Source: Rossellomorea sp. y25 (GTDB lineage Bacteria; Bacillota; Bacilli; Bacillales; Bacillaceae_B). From it: a stretch of DNA of 64,000 nucleotides. The notes under the pieces are model-generated. The model made no database searches. It was not told the origin of the DNA and saw only the letters and a program-made list of their open reading frames with translations. The stretch spans positions 4,077,001 through 4,141,000 of the forward strand of contig NZ_CP145886.1 in assembly GCF_038049935.1 (NCBI RefSeq), read 5' to 3'. Made by a program: the position numbers and the translations under genes. Positions 42,301 to 50,798 of the stretch are shown here, piece by piece (the first letter of the stretch is position 1; every line of letters starts with the position of its first letter).

Positions 42301-43551
42301 TTTGAACACACGCATACCGACAAGCTCTGCTCCAGGGGCAACCCCTTCACCCGCAACGGCTCCGAATGCATTCGCTTTTGCCGGTCCGTTAGCCGCAGAG
42401 ATACCTGAGACGTGAGAACCATGGCCGTTGAAATCAGTGAATAAGTTGATTTTCTTCAGACCTGCACCAAACCAGTTCAATTCCATATCATTGACACGGA
42501 AGTTCGCTCCAAGCATGTCATCATCCACATTTACATCGAATGTGCCTGTTTCATTGTTTGCATAAGCTGTTTCATCCGTGAAGTCATTATCCATATCTGT
42601 ATCGATATAGACTTTATCCCCTACCAATAGAACAGCGAAATTATCAGAATTACCATTCACTCCATCCGCATTTAAATCCTGATTCGTCCAGTTAGAATTC
42701 GTTTTCGGATATGGGTTAGATTCAAATGCTGTTTTCCCGAAGAAAAACTTGTCATCGGAAGCGTCAAGTCCTGCTGTATTATATGTAGTTTCCCCTACTG
42801 TAATAGAGTCACCCTCAGCATGTCCACCATCAAAAAATACATCGCCCTCTGAAAGGTAGTTGATTCCATCACCGAGATATTTTTTATAACGCTCTTCGAT
42901 ACCGTAAGCAAGTTGACGGTTTGAAATCGTGTAGTCTCTTACTGCAACAATTTTTGAATCCCCGTATTTACGCGTTCCTTCTTCAAGGCCTTCTGTAAAG
43001 GATTCGTGACCCGGATCTGGACCTGAGTCAATGATCCCGATACGTGTACCAGTGCCATCAAACTTATCGTGGAAGTCATCCACTCCGGTTGGAGCATGGG
43101 TTTCAGCCTGATTAGGTTTTACTACCGCATCTTCATCGACTTTATTTTGATCTTTCACTTCAAGCTCAGGGTCATTCACTTCCCCTAATTGGATTTCAGC
43201 ATTCTTACCTATCGTACGGACACTCTTAAGATCAAGAACTTCCATCACCTTGCGTGTTGGTACATCCGCTAAGTAAACATAGTTCTTATAATTTTGTTTT
43301 ACTTTAACGCCAAGCTTCTCTAATTGACCAGTCGCATCCACTTTACCGTTACCTACGATAACAAGCTCTTGTACAGCTTGATCACTCATAGACAATGCCA
43401 CAACTTCTGAGAAATTCGAAACCTTGAACTTTTTCGTTTCCTGTAAAGCGGCTTCCGCTTTATCAGGATTGAAAGCTGTTACTCCAGCGAACGAGGAAGC
43501 TACTAAAGCTGCACTTGCCATGACCGAAAATACCTTTTTCTTAAACGTCAA
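39328..43551 (-). CDS. Large S8 family protease (Vpr-like) with three CWB2 repeats
   Basis: 1407 residues. Signal peptide about 1-35. An inhibitor-type propeptide (about 40-125) contains EVVALSMSDQAVQELVIVG. The subtilase domain (about 160-640) has Asp172 (IGIIDSGPDPGHESF), His near 378 (FNGHGSHVSGISA) and Ser near 580 (QGTSMSSPYVAGA), with a long insertion between Asp and His that includes a DxDxDxD-rich stretch (YIDTDMDNDF) likely to bind calcium. Beta-sandwich regions follow, including a PPC-like segment (DVDLYIYDSKGN, about 960-1040). CWB2 repeats cover about 1098-1407. The head resembles B. subtilis Vpr, which lacks CWB2. Start TTG 43551. Confidence 0.9.
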   Translation of the reverse strand: MTFKKKVFSVMASAALVASSFAGVTAFNPDKAEAALQETKKFKVSNFSEVVALSMSDQAVQELVIVGNGKVDATGQLEKLGVKVKQNYKNYVYLADVPTRKVMEVLDLKSVRTIGKNAEIQLGEVNDPELEVKDQNKVDEDAVVKPNQAETHAPTGVDDFHDKFDGTGTRIGIIDSGPDPGHESFTEGLEEGTRKYGDSKIVAVRDYTISNRQLAYGIEERYKKYLGDGINYLSEGDVFFDGGHAEGDSITVGETTYNTAGLDASDDKFFFGKTAFESNPYPKTNSNWTNQDLNADGVNGNSDNFAVLLVGDKVYIDTDMDNDFTDETAYANNETGTFDVNVDDDMLGANFRVNDMELNWFGAGLKKINLFTDFNGHGSHVSGISAANGPAKANAFGAVAGEGVAPGAELVGMRVFKAAGGAPTFSIQKAMVDAALPESEGGFGVDVANLSLGSSPDLNDGLGSYGELMTVLSEDTDIVFVTSAGNAGPGADTVGSPGDVAPIISVGAHITADMWAKEYNSYPYGKNADGTPKEGQGLWYFSSVGPNEVGNQKPDIVGPGSAYAAHPVQNGPYVVMQGTSMSSPYVAGAVALLKSAAEKDRIPFNYEIAREALIATANHLDGYNRAQEGGGLIDVPAAYEYLRKNFITDIKDVDVTVYHGEKISGGPGLYVRNKEIPETVEVLVENKTDEAKSLDVSPTGDWISPSVSKLDLKAGESKTITVKYDESKLETGVNAETLVFDDASTPYVEARSAQTIITGHEFNQENRFRFREEGEVQSSQTKGYTFDVKPGVSEVRFSLNAISENDDYKGRVRAIVFNPDGVEVSEFQGYAGYGAGGLGVEDHVFKSPKPGVWEVHVYGTSGPQAGKEVNKYQLEAVVQDVVAQPGEIDLGHVAPETETTKSVTFSNYLSEAREVKVVGAPFSMPKLSSEKVEVPGNNEFYYQDIKVKNNVSLEVQTSNPSHATDDVDLYIYDSKGNMVAYSAGATSDEKVSLTSLPDDTYTIAIEGYATMDPTTTLDLSINEFGVLSPGEKGEGKVDVKASQNLKVGKSLTTDVNITTPSESMSSIGAVYLLDAKTDEVLSLLPIKVDGDIITEVSGQDRVGTAIEVSKKLHKDGFADDHEYKTVILSTGYNFPDSLSAGPLASAIDAPILPVGSNGKLSKEVLAEIERLGAENVYILGGEGVVSADVFTQLNSISIDSSDIERLETDGMPNRYGTNLAIVSKLQELGFKGNGVFVATGKNFADALSAAAIAGANDMPIVLTDGKDLSDEAKTILEDEKVYVLGGKSAVPENVVAEAKKVAVDVKVLSGVNRYGTLAAILGEFASSTDKLYVASGKNFPDALSAAPLVTDNAGLLLLTDPNGLPKEVDAFLTKYLYQNKISSVTVLGGKGAVGEGAREDLQEKVSN

Positions 43552-43647
43552 TCCCTTTTCCCCCTTGATAGATTAATAGTAATGGTCCGAAATACTCCGC
43601 ATCTTCCAAAATAATATAATTATGGAAAAATTCGAACTCTATTTTCC

Positions 43648-43676
43648 ATTTTAATCTCAGTTAGTTCTTTAGTCAA
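43648..43676 (-). promoter_or_regulatory. SigA-type promoter of the large subtilase gene
   Basis: The minus strand reads TTGACT (43676-43671), exactly 17 bases, then TAAAAT (43653-43648). It is 97 bases before the start codon. Confidence 0.7.
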
Positions 43677-43787
43677 CAAAAGGAGATGTTATTTTCAGAA
43701 AAAATAATATATTTTTACTATTGCGTTTTTCGGATTTGTTTAATTTTATAAACTGTATTTGTAAACATTGTCTCTTAGCGAGTGGTG

Positions 43788-43913
43788 GTTGATTTCCGCT
43801 CCAGGTGCTCGCTTTCCGCGGGGCGTGTGTTGAGCCTCCTCGGGCTTTGCCCTGTAGGGTCTCAACTTTCCCGCTATTCCCGCAGGAGTCGAGCACCTTC
43901 CGCTTCAATCAAC
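43788..43913. repeat. Multibranch inverted repeat element
   Basis: GTTGATT (43788-43794) pairs with AATCAAC (43907-43913), and AGGTGCTCG (43803-43811) with CGAGCACCT (43890-43898). An internal loop of CCGCT-type sequence lies on both sides. Inside is a hairpin with GTTGAG/CTCAAC (43829-43834, 43861-43866) and GGGC/GCCC. The GAGCACCTTCCGCTTCAATC wording recalls a repeat common in Bacillaceae genomes (from memory). The remaining gap 43552-44050 holds only the promoter and a terminator. Confidence 0.8.
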
Positions 43914-44005
43914 ATCATGGGAGATATTTCACCTATTACAAATCACAATTAAAATCCAACTATCAAAAAAGAACATGTTTAAGGACTATTGATTCGGGTA
44001 AATAG

Positions 44006-44039
44006 AAAAAAACTGCTTGCCATGTGACAAACAGTTTTT
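44006..44039 (-). terminator. Terminator of the NlpC/P60-CWB2 gene
   Basis: AAACTG (44010-44015) pairs with CAGTTT (44032-44037), with TTG/CAA inside. On the minus strand it is followed by a T run. Confidence 0.65.
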
Positions 44040-44050
44040 CTATCATTCTA

Positions 44051-45364
44051 TTAATTTACAACCTTCACTGCGCCTAGATAACGAGGCTTCCAGTATACGT
44101 TACTCATACTTGTAATTTCTACTCCATCATTTCCGGCATGGATGAACTGGTTGTTTCCAATATAGATCCCTCCATGTGACGGGCCTGGTTTGTATGTTTC
44201 AAACATAACGATATCGCCGACTGCCGGTGAGCTTGAGCGGCTACCGAAGTTCCAGATATCTGATGTCGTTCTAGGGAGATCAATCCCATATTTATCGTAT
44301 ACATAGTTTAAATATCCACTGCAGTCAAAACCGCTTGGCGTCGTTCCACCCCACTTATAAGGTGTTCCTATATACTGTTTCGCCGTCTGGATCAGACCAG
44401 CTGTATCAAAGCCAAATAGACTTTGGGCTTTCTCGGAAATAACGGACGTTCCACCAATGATCGTAAACTGATTGATACCCAATTTATCCACCGTCGACTT
44501 AACGGAAGTAGGGACATTATTTGATTGAATCAACATAACAGGTGAGCCTTTTTTGGCTGCCAGAACGGACCCGGTCAATGCATCTGCATAACTTTCTCCC
44601 GTAGCGATGACTGTACTATTTGAAGCGGAATAATATTTCTCGGCGACTTTTGTTGCCGTATCATATCGATCTTTCCCGGAAATACGGGTGGCTCTTGGCA
44701 ATTGATTCTTGACGCCGTCACTTACCACGCCTGTACCTCCTACAAGAATGGAAGAGCTATATTTACTTAACGCTTTTTTTGTCTCTTCAGGGACATGGTT
44801 TTTTTCTGTTAATAGGATCGGCATTGATTTACTGGCAGCAACAGGTGCAATCGCCAGACTATCCGGGAAATCCCTTCCATATGTAACGATGGCTTGAGAC
44901 CCTCCTACCAATGCAGCGATCTTAGCCGCTGTTTCGTATCTGTTTTCCCCTGCCACTCTTGTACTGGTAATCCCTAAACTCTTAAGTTGGGTTTCTACTG
45001 AAGATGAAATAACGGAACTTCCACCTAATATGTATGCTTTACTTGGCTTTAATCGTTTTAACTCTTGTTTCACACTATAAGGAACACTATCTTTGGTTAC
45101 CAATAGGATTGGAGCGTTATACTTATCCGCTAACGGTGCACCTGCCAGAGCATCCGGAAAGTTATTTCCCACTGCAATGACAACGGTATTGGCACTGGTC
45201 CATCCTTCTCTGGAAACTTTCACTGCCGTTTCATACCGGTCAACACCACTTACTCGATCTATCTGTGTACCTGCAGCTGATGCAGGGTTTTGGAAAAATA
45301 ATAGGAACATGAAGCTTAATACCGTGACGAAAGTAATAGATACAGGTTTGCGATCATTTAACAT
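44051..45364 (-). CDS. Three CWB2 repeats followed by NlpC/P60 endopeptidase
   Basis: 437 residues. Signal peptide 1-30 (NPASAAG). CWB2 repeats come first (about 33-320; SGVDRYETAVKVS, AGENRYETAAKIA, SGKDRYDTATKVA). A C-terminal NlpC/P60 domain follows (about 325-437) with catalytic Cys348 in GFDCSGYLNYVY, His397 in PSHGGIYIG and a third polar residue in FIHAGNDG. These enzymes cut between D-Glu and diaminopimelate in stem peptides. It is the only protein of the ten with the binding module before the enzyme. ATG 45364 follows AAGGGG. Monocistronic. Confidence 0.92.
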   Translation of the reverse strand: MLNDRKPVSITFVTVLSFMFLLFFQNPASAAGTQIDRVSGVDRYETAVKVSREGWTSANTVVIAVGNNFPDALAGAPLADKYNAPILLVTKDSVPYSVKQELKRLKPSKAYILGGSSVISSSVETQLKSLGITSTRVAGENRYETAAKIAALVGGSQAIVTYGRDFPDSLAIAPVAASKSMPILLTEKNHVPEETKKALSKYSSSILVGGTGVVSDGVKNQLPRATRISGKDRYDTATKVAEKYYSASNSTVIATGESYADALTGSVLAAKKGSPVMLIQSNNVPTSVKSTVDKLGINQFTIIGGTSVISEKAQSLFGFDTAGLIQTAKQYIGTPYKWGGTTPSGFDCSGYLNYVYDKYGIDLPRTTSDIWNFGSRSSSPAVGDIVMFETYKPGPSHGGIYIGNNQFIHAGNDGVEITSMSNVYWKPRYLGAVKVVN

Positions 45365-45604
45365 TTCTCAATTCCCCTTCTCTATAAATCTACAAAAACT
45401 ATCTTATCATTAAAATTTTCAAAATAATTTTACAGTTATGTAACAAAATTCGTCATATTTACCCCTTTTTTTGTAATATTCCTCCCTCTAAACGACATAA
45501 AAGGCCTCTTACTGTAGTAATAAAGGATGTGTTTTGAGTTACTTGAACTACACCCTAGAGACATAGTTACACACTTTTCGGCACTCTAACTAACACGATA
45601 ATAG

Positions 45605-45640
45605 AAAAAAGACTCATCGAGTTGATGAGTCTTTTTTTAT
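45605..45640. terminator. Orphan bidirectional terminator in a divergent gap
   Basis: A 14-bp stem, 45605-45618 with 45624-45637 (core GACTCATC/GATGAGTC), five-base loop, A6 on the left and T7 on the right. The flanking genes diverge from the 425-base gap 45365-45789, so neither should end here. No ORF is supported in the gap. Confidence 0.8.
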
Positions 45641-45789
45641 TATCGCTCTATGTTATCACTGGTCTATTTACGAAATTTTAATACAAACTTACAACTATTT
45701 AATTACCCGTTCATTAGAGAATAACACTCCCTCAATATTCTTGAATTAACCTTAATAAGGATTCAATACCAATATAATCAAGGAGATGA

Positions 45790-47634
45790 ATGATCAAAAT
45801 GAAAGTAATCCTAAAAGCTGTAAAGATAGGGATTGTTGGCTCCATTACGTTATCGTTATTTGCATTTTCACCTTCAGTTTTTCACGCAAATAACAAACCA
45901 GAAAATTCTCATGATATCACAGAATCAATTGTTGCAGATTGGAAGTTTCAAAAAGAGTATGTAAAATCTGGTTCTATTAATGAAGCAAATCTTATTATTG
46001 AAGATGCAAGCGGTAATGAAAACAACCTTCAACTCACCTCCGCCACAAAAGATGGCACTATCAGTGGCAACCCCTTTATTCAATGGTCAGAAGAAGATTA
46101 CTACAATGAAGATGCGGTAGAAAGTTTAGAGTTTAAGAATAAAAAAAGTTATTCGGAAGGGCAATATTTTCATACAGTTGATGACGCCCCGATTAACGGT
46201 GAGACGTTTGAAAATGGTTTCACAATTGAAGCCGTTTTGAAACTACCAGCGAATTTCTCGCCTGAAGAACATAGCTGGATGGGGATATTAACTCGAAAAG
46301 GACAAGCGGCTGATATTAACAAAACGGGTGGAGAAAAAGAAATCCTTAGTACTTTATCCGTTTCGAGTTTAAGAGAAATCCAATGGACTAGCCATCCTAC
46401 AAATCTCGATCATAATGAAACAAATTGGTCTTTTTCTCTAGACAGTAAAGATGACTGGTATCATATTGCAGTAGTAAATAACGGGAAAAATTCAACATTG
46501 TACATTAACGGTGTGACTGATTTTCGAAATACAGACTCTGAAATGATCGGAATTGATTTAGTAGAAGGTAAAGGTTGGAATATTGGAGCATCAGAATGGG
46601 CGAATGAACTCGATACCTTATTTGCTGGGAATATTCAAGAAATACGGATCGCCGATCAACCTCTACCTCAAGAAAATTGGTTGATTTCAAACGCTGTTGA
46701 AGTTGAAGGACACGTGGAAAACGGCTCAAATGAAAAACAAGCATTATTAACAAACAAGGAGAACTATAACTTCTTATTTGTTCCAGATCCTCAAAAAACC
46801 GTTCGTTATATGCCTGAATTATTTTATGAACAGGTAAAATGGATTTCAAAAAAAGAGCAGAACTTAAACATTTCCATGACAGCTTTCTTAGGTGATATGG
46901 TTGATCAGAGTCATTCATTGGAAGAATGGAATAACTCGTCATCAAGCGTAGACATTCTAGATAAGCATAAGACCCCTTATGTTACAATTGCAGGGAACCA
47001 TGACTATGGTGAAGGAGATCCTTATTTAGATTATTACGGGCCGGAACGTTTTGCAGACAAACCTTATTACAAAGGTGCCTCACCAACGGGATATAGTTCT
47101 TATTCTGTTATTAAAGCCGGGAATTACGAATACTTATTCTTATCTCTCGATATGCAACATATAGTGGAAGATATCCCCTGGGCAAAACAGGTATTGAAAA
47201 ACCATCCCAGTACACCTACCATTCTTCTTTCTCACCAAATTATCAACATTGGTGGAGATGGTGAAACTATGATTGATACTTGGAGAGGTTCTCTAATTTG
47301 GGATGAATTAGTTAACGATCATAATCAGGTATTTATGACAGTTAACGGTCATCATCATGGGGCTGGTCATAGAATCAAAGAAAATGCGCATGGCAACGAA
47401 GTTATTCAAATGCTGGTTGATTATCAATCAAGCTATCACGGAGGCAATGGTTGGATGAGATTTGCAGAATTTAGCGAGTCAGATGATAAAATATCTTTTA
47501 AAACCTTCTCCCCTTGGGTAGAAAAGCTCTCGAAGTCACAGATGACATATTTCGATGTAACGCATTTAACTGGAACTGCTGATCAATTTGAAATCCCATT
47601 TCATTTTGAAAAACGATTCGATTTTTCTAATTAA
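45790..47634 (+). CDS. Secreted LamG-type lectin domain plus calcineurin-like phosphoesterase
   Basis: 614 residues. Signal peptide about 1-34. A concanavalin/LamG-type domain (about 45-295) shows GFTIEAVLKLP, WYHIAVVNNGKNSTLYING and GNIQEIRIADQPL. A metallophosphoesterase domain (about 325-600) has VPDPQ, LGDMVDQ (GDxxD), AGNHDYG, LLSHQ and VNGHHHG. The first motif is DPQ instead of DxH, as in some secreted relatives. The substrate is unknown; phosphate esters in teichoic acid or nucleotides are possible. It has no CWB2 repeats although CWB2 genes lie around it, and it is visibly more AT-rich than its neighbours. Start ATG 45790 after AAGGAG, only four bases away. Confidence 0.85.
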   Translation: MIKMKVILKAVKIGIVGSITLSLFAFSPSVFHANNKPENSHDITESIVADWKFQKEYVKSGSINEANLIIEDASGNENNLQLTSATKDGTISGNPFIQWSEEDYYNEDAVESLEFKNKKSYSEGQYFHTVDDAPINGETFENGFTIEAVLKLPANFSPEEHSWMGILTRKGQAADINKTGGEKEILSTLSVSSLREIQWTSHPTNLDHNETNWSFSLDSKDDWYHIAVVNNGKNSTLYINGVTDFRNTDSEMIGIDLVEGKGWNIGASEWANELDTLFAGNIQEIRIADQPLPQENWLISNAVEVEGHVENGSNEKQALLTNKENYNFLFVPDPQKTVRYMPELFYEQVKWISKKEQNLNISMTAFLGDMVDQSHSLEEWNNSSSSVDILDKHKTPYVTIAGNHDYGEGDPYLDYYGPERFADKPYYKGASPTGYSSYSVIKAGNYEYLFLSLDMQHIVEDIPWAKQVLKNHPSTPTILLSHQIINIGGDGETMIDTWRGSLIWDELVNDHNQVFMTVNGHHHGAGHRIKENAHGNEVIQMLVDYQSSYHGGNGWMRFAEFSESDDKISFKTFSPWVEKLSKSQMTYFDVTHLTGTADQFEIPFHFEKRFDFSN

Positions 47635-47693
47635 CCATTTTTACGCTTACATTAATAGTATTTATTATATTGCAAGCGAATAGACGCGCCAAT

Positions 47694-47722
47694 AATGCTC
47701 AGAGGACCTCTGGGCATTTTTT
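47694..47722 (+). terminator. Terminator of the phosphoesterase gene
   Basis: AATGCTCAGAG (47694-47704) pairs with CTCTGGGCATT (47708-47718) with one wobble, then T5. Between it and the next hairpin (47723-47934) I see only AT-rich sequence. Confidence 0.85.
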
Positions 47723-47934
47723 ATTATGCCTTTCTTCTGTTGAAGCTGCCTTTTAATTGATAAAGGAAAAGTTGAAGACCCATAATAAATCTCCTTCTAT
47801 TTCCCCGTTTATTAACAAGAAATATCGTTAATGGAAAAACTCCATATCTATTATTTCCCCCTTATCGTATTCCAATCTATCTTTTAATTTACCTGTAATG
47901 AACTTACATATTGGTTAGTTGATATACTTTAATA

Positions 47935-47978
47935 CCAAAAGAAACTGACCAATGCCATTTCATTGGTCAGTTTCTTTG
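47935..47978 (-). terminator. Terminator of the epimerase gene
   Basis: A 14-bp perfect stem, 47941-47954 with 47961-47974 (GAAACTGACCAATG and complement), flanked by A4 and T3. Confidence 0.88.
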
Positions 47979-48041
47979 TCATTTGTGCAAATAGTACCCG
48001 AAAACGGAACGATTCACTGTTAAATAAACAGGCACTTTCCA

Positions 48042-48989
48042 CTATTCGTTTTCTTTATTCCAATACTCCAAAAGTCCTTCTCTCATAGAGAACTTTGGAT
48101 CGAACCCTAAGGATTTAAGCTCAGATATATCAGAGTAGGATTCTTTAATATCTCCCGACCGTTCTTCCAGCTGTTCGATAGGAAGTTTCGTATTTGTTAT
48201 CTCTTCATACATTCCGATCAGTTCGTTCAAGCTTGTCGAGTCGCCTGTACCGACATTAAATACTTTACCGATGGCTGCCGGGTCTTCCGACACGAGAAGA
48301 TTCGCTTGAACGACATCTTTCACGTAGATGAAATCTCTCGTTTGTTCTCCATCACCATAAAGAGTAAAGGATGTATCTTCATTGTTTACCAGCTGTTTGA
48401 ATTTATCCGTCAGGATCGATACCACACCTGAGTATGGTGATGATGGATTTTGCCTGTTCCCAAAGACGTTGAAGAAGCGAACGGCCGTCGTCGGGATATC
48501 ATACAACCGGCTGAATGCCAGCACATATTGCTCAGAGGCAAATTTATCGATGGCATATGGCGTCAATGGTCTGATCGTTGACGTTTCTTTCTTCGGAAGC
48601 GTTGGCTCATCCCCGTACACCGCTGCAGAAGAAGCAAAGACAAAGCGCTCCAATCCGCCTTGTTTACGTGTTTCCTCCAATAAGTATAAAGTCGCTTCCA
48701 AATTGGTTTGATGGGTATGGAGGGGATCTTCTACTGAAGCCGCTACACTGGCAATCGCACCTAAATGAAAGATTTTCTTGAATCGATGTTGCTGAAATAA
48801 CTTTTCAATGGTTTCTTTAGAAGAGATATCCCCTTCTACAACGGTTAACTTATCGTCCTTCGGCAGGTTATCCATTGAACCCATCGAGAAATTATCTATC
48901 ACTACCACTTGTTCGTTTTTATTTAATAATTCTTCTACAATATGGGAGCCGATAAATCCGGCACCGCCTGTGACAAGGATCTTGCTCAT
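48042..48989 (-). CDS. NAD-dependent nucleotide-sugar epimerase (GalE-like)
   Basis: 315 residues, extended short-chain dehydrogenase fold. NAD motif TGGAGFIGSHIVEEL, catalytic Ser in FASSAAVYG and the YxxxK pair in TPYAIDKFASEQ. RFFNVFGNRQNPSSPYSGV and GDGEQTRDFIYVKDV are typical of UDP-glucose or UDP-GlcNAc 4-epimerases. It probably supplies UDP-galactose or UDP-GalNAc for a glycopolymer; substrate choice cannot be read. It is single, with its own terminator, inside the run of CWB2 genes. Confidence 0.88.
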   Translation of the reverse strand: MSKILVTGGAGFIGSHIVEELLNKNEQVVVIDNFSMGSMDNLPKDDKLTVVEGDISSKETIEKLFQQHRFKKIFHLGAIASVAASVEDPLHTHQTNLEATLYLLEETRKQGGLERFVFASSAAVYGDEPTLPKKETSTIRPLTPYAIDKFASEQYVLAFSRLYDIPTTAVRFFNVFGNRQNPSSPYSGVVSILTDKFKQLVNNEDTSFTLYGDGEQTRDFIYVKDVVQANLLVSEDPAAIGKVFNVGTGDSTSLNELIGMYEEITNTKLPIEQLEERSGDIKESYSDISELKSLGFDPKFSMREGLLEYWNKENE

Positions 48990-49293
48990 TTATGTTGTTC
49001 CCCTTTCAGTTTGGAGAGTTATACTTTTAATTTTTCACTGATGTAAGTATAGCAAAAATCACAATCGGATTCTATTCGGTCATTAAAATGTAAAACACCC
49101 TTAATTTTACCCTATTCACTCTTTCTAAAAACGTTTCTATTCCTGTCAAAAAAAGGCGAAAAATATTTAATTGAAACTATCTATGCAAACGTTTAAAACG
49201 CGATTATACTATTCTAGATGTTATGAAAGATTGGTACGGGATTGCCAAGGACATCAGCAAAAAACAAGATTATTACTATCGGGGGAAAGAAAG
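48990..49293. other. Intergenic region before the first PPC-CWB2 gene
   Basis: 304 bases between the divergent epimerase and PPC-CWB2 genes. It contains ATGCAAACGTTTAAA (49190-49204), an imperfect cre-like palindrome, just upstream of TATACT (49205-49210). The in-frame extension of the next gene to 49171 lacks a ribosome site. Confidence 0.35.
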
Positions 49294-50670
49294 ATGAAAA
49301 AGTGGTTCCTTGCTTCAGTTGGTTCAGCACTACTTGCATCAAGTGTATTCAGCACATCTGTATTAGCGGAAAGTCCTTCTCAAGAAAAGATGGAGCTTTT
49401 AGGCTACGATCGCGAGGGCTTCTTCGTTGAAGAAGAGCCGAATAATACGTTTACGAATTCCAATGAAGTTCTTCTTGAGGATGCCGTAAAAGGGACATTC
49501 ACGAAAGATGATGTCGATATGTATAAGATTCAAGTGGACAATGAAGATCCATTGGTTATATACGGAGGATCATGGGAGGAAAACCCTGGGATTCTATTAG
49601 ATATTACTCTATACGATGAAAACAAGAATGTTATAGAAGCAAATGAAATCAGCTCAGATGTGACAGATGGATTTATGGCCGATTACACTGTTACCCCAGG
49701 CACCTATTATATGTCTGTAAAGGATAAAAAGAATCTCGCAACTGGTGAAGAGTATGTAGTGTTCCCGTCTCAATTCACAATTGAGCCTTATGTAGACAGA
49801 ATATTCGGTGCAGACCGCTATGAAACCGCTCTTGAAATCGCTTTACAAGGCTGGGGATACGGAACAGACGAAATCATCCTTGCTACAGGAAGCAATTTCC
49901 CGGACGCATTGGCCGGCGCACCGCTTGCGTACCATAAAGACGCTCCTATTCTATTAACTACGAAGGGTTCCCTTCACCCATCAGTCGAGGAAGCCATTTA
50001 TGAATTGGGTGTCAATAAGGTGACGATCCTTGGAGGGCCAGGTGTCATTTCTGATAAAGTTGTTCAGGAATTAAGGGCACTGGATGTATCTGTTACACGC
50101 ATAAGCGGTAAAGATCGTTATGAGACTGCAGTGGCCATCTCTAAAAAGCTGCCAAACAATGACGCAGCCGTAGTCGTCAGCGGAAAGAATTATCCAGATG
50201 CCCTATCCATTGCATCCATCGCTGCACAATACGGATATCCTATTCTACTATCTGACAAAGAAAGCATCCCGGCAACAACGCTGACACAGGCGAAAACATA
50301 CGAGATGAACTATGTTATCGGCGGGACCGGCGTCATCAGTAATACAGTTACCAAGAAGCTTAACGATCCGATGAGGATTGCAGGTGCAAATCGCTATGAA
50401 ACGAATGCAAATATCATCCGTGACTTTAACGTTCCTACTACCTTCGTCTTCGTTGCGACCGGCACTCATTTCGCCGATGCGTTAACAGGTTCCGTTCTTG
50501 CAGCCAACTGGGGAGAGCCTTTGTTGCTTACCACTCCAAATGAGTTACATCCTGAGATCAGAGACCTGATGATGGATTACACATTCGGTGTGACGATCCT
50601 TGGTGGAGAGAAAGCGATCCAACCGAAGGTAGCGGAAGACATCTGGTCGATTATTGAAGGAAACGAATAA
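49294..50670 (+). CDS. Secreted PPC-type domain protein with three CWB2 repeats (paralog 1)
   Basis: 458 residues. Signal peptide 1-25 (MKKWFLASVG...VLA-ES). An N-terminal beta-sandwich of the bacterial pre-peptidase C-terminal type (about 40-160) shows EEEPNNTFTNSNEV, DVDMYKIQVD and PGTYYMSVKDK. CWB2 repeats cover about 165-458 (GADRYETALEIA, SGKDRYETAVAIS, AGANRYETNANII). There is no catalytic domain, so it may be structural or adhesive. ATG 49294 follows GGGGGAAAG. The next gene is a clear tandem paralog with the same layout. Confidence 0.88.
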   Translation: MKKWFLASVGSALLASSVFSTSVLAESPSQEKMELLGYDREGFFVEEEPNNTFTNSNEVLLEDAVKGTFTKDDVDMYKIQVDNEDPLVIYGGSWEENPGILLDITLYDENKNVIEANEISSDVTDGFMADYTVTPGTYYMSVKDKKNLATGEEYVVFPSQFTIEPYVDRIFGADRYETALEIALQGWGYGTDEIILATGSNFPDALAGAPLAYHKDAPILLTTKGSLHPSVEEAIYELGVNKVTILGGPGVISDKVVQELRALDVSVTRISGKDRYETAVAISKKLPNNDAAVVVSGKNYPDALSIASIAAQYGYPILLSDKESIPATTLTQAKTYEMNYVIGGTGVISNTVTKKLNDPMRIAGANRYETNANIIRDFNVPTTFVFVATGTHFADALTGSVLAANWGEPLLLTTPNELHPEIRDLMMDYTFGVTILGGEKAIQPKVAEDIWSIIEGNE

Positions 50671-50675
50671 TACTG

Positions 50676-50705
50676 AACGCGCTCTTTAGTGGAGCGCGTT
50701 TTTTT
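50676..50705 (+). terminator. Terminator of PPC-CWB2 paralog 1
   Basis: AACGCGCTC (50676-50684) pairs with GAGCGCGTT (50692-50700), then T5. A further inverted repeat TTTCACT/AGTGAAA at 50710-50728 lies before the next gene and could be an operator. Confidence 0.9.
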
Positions 50706-50798
50706 CATGTTTCACTGAAATAGTGAAAATCATTGTGATAAAATGGTATTATACAAGATTTCACAAAAATAGAGAGAATATCAAAATGGGGGGAAAAA

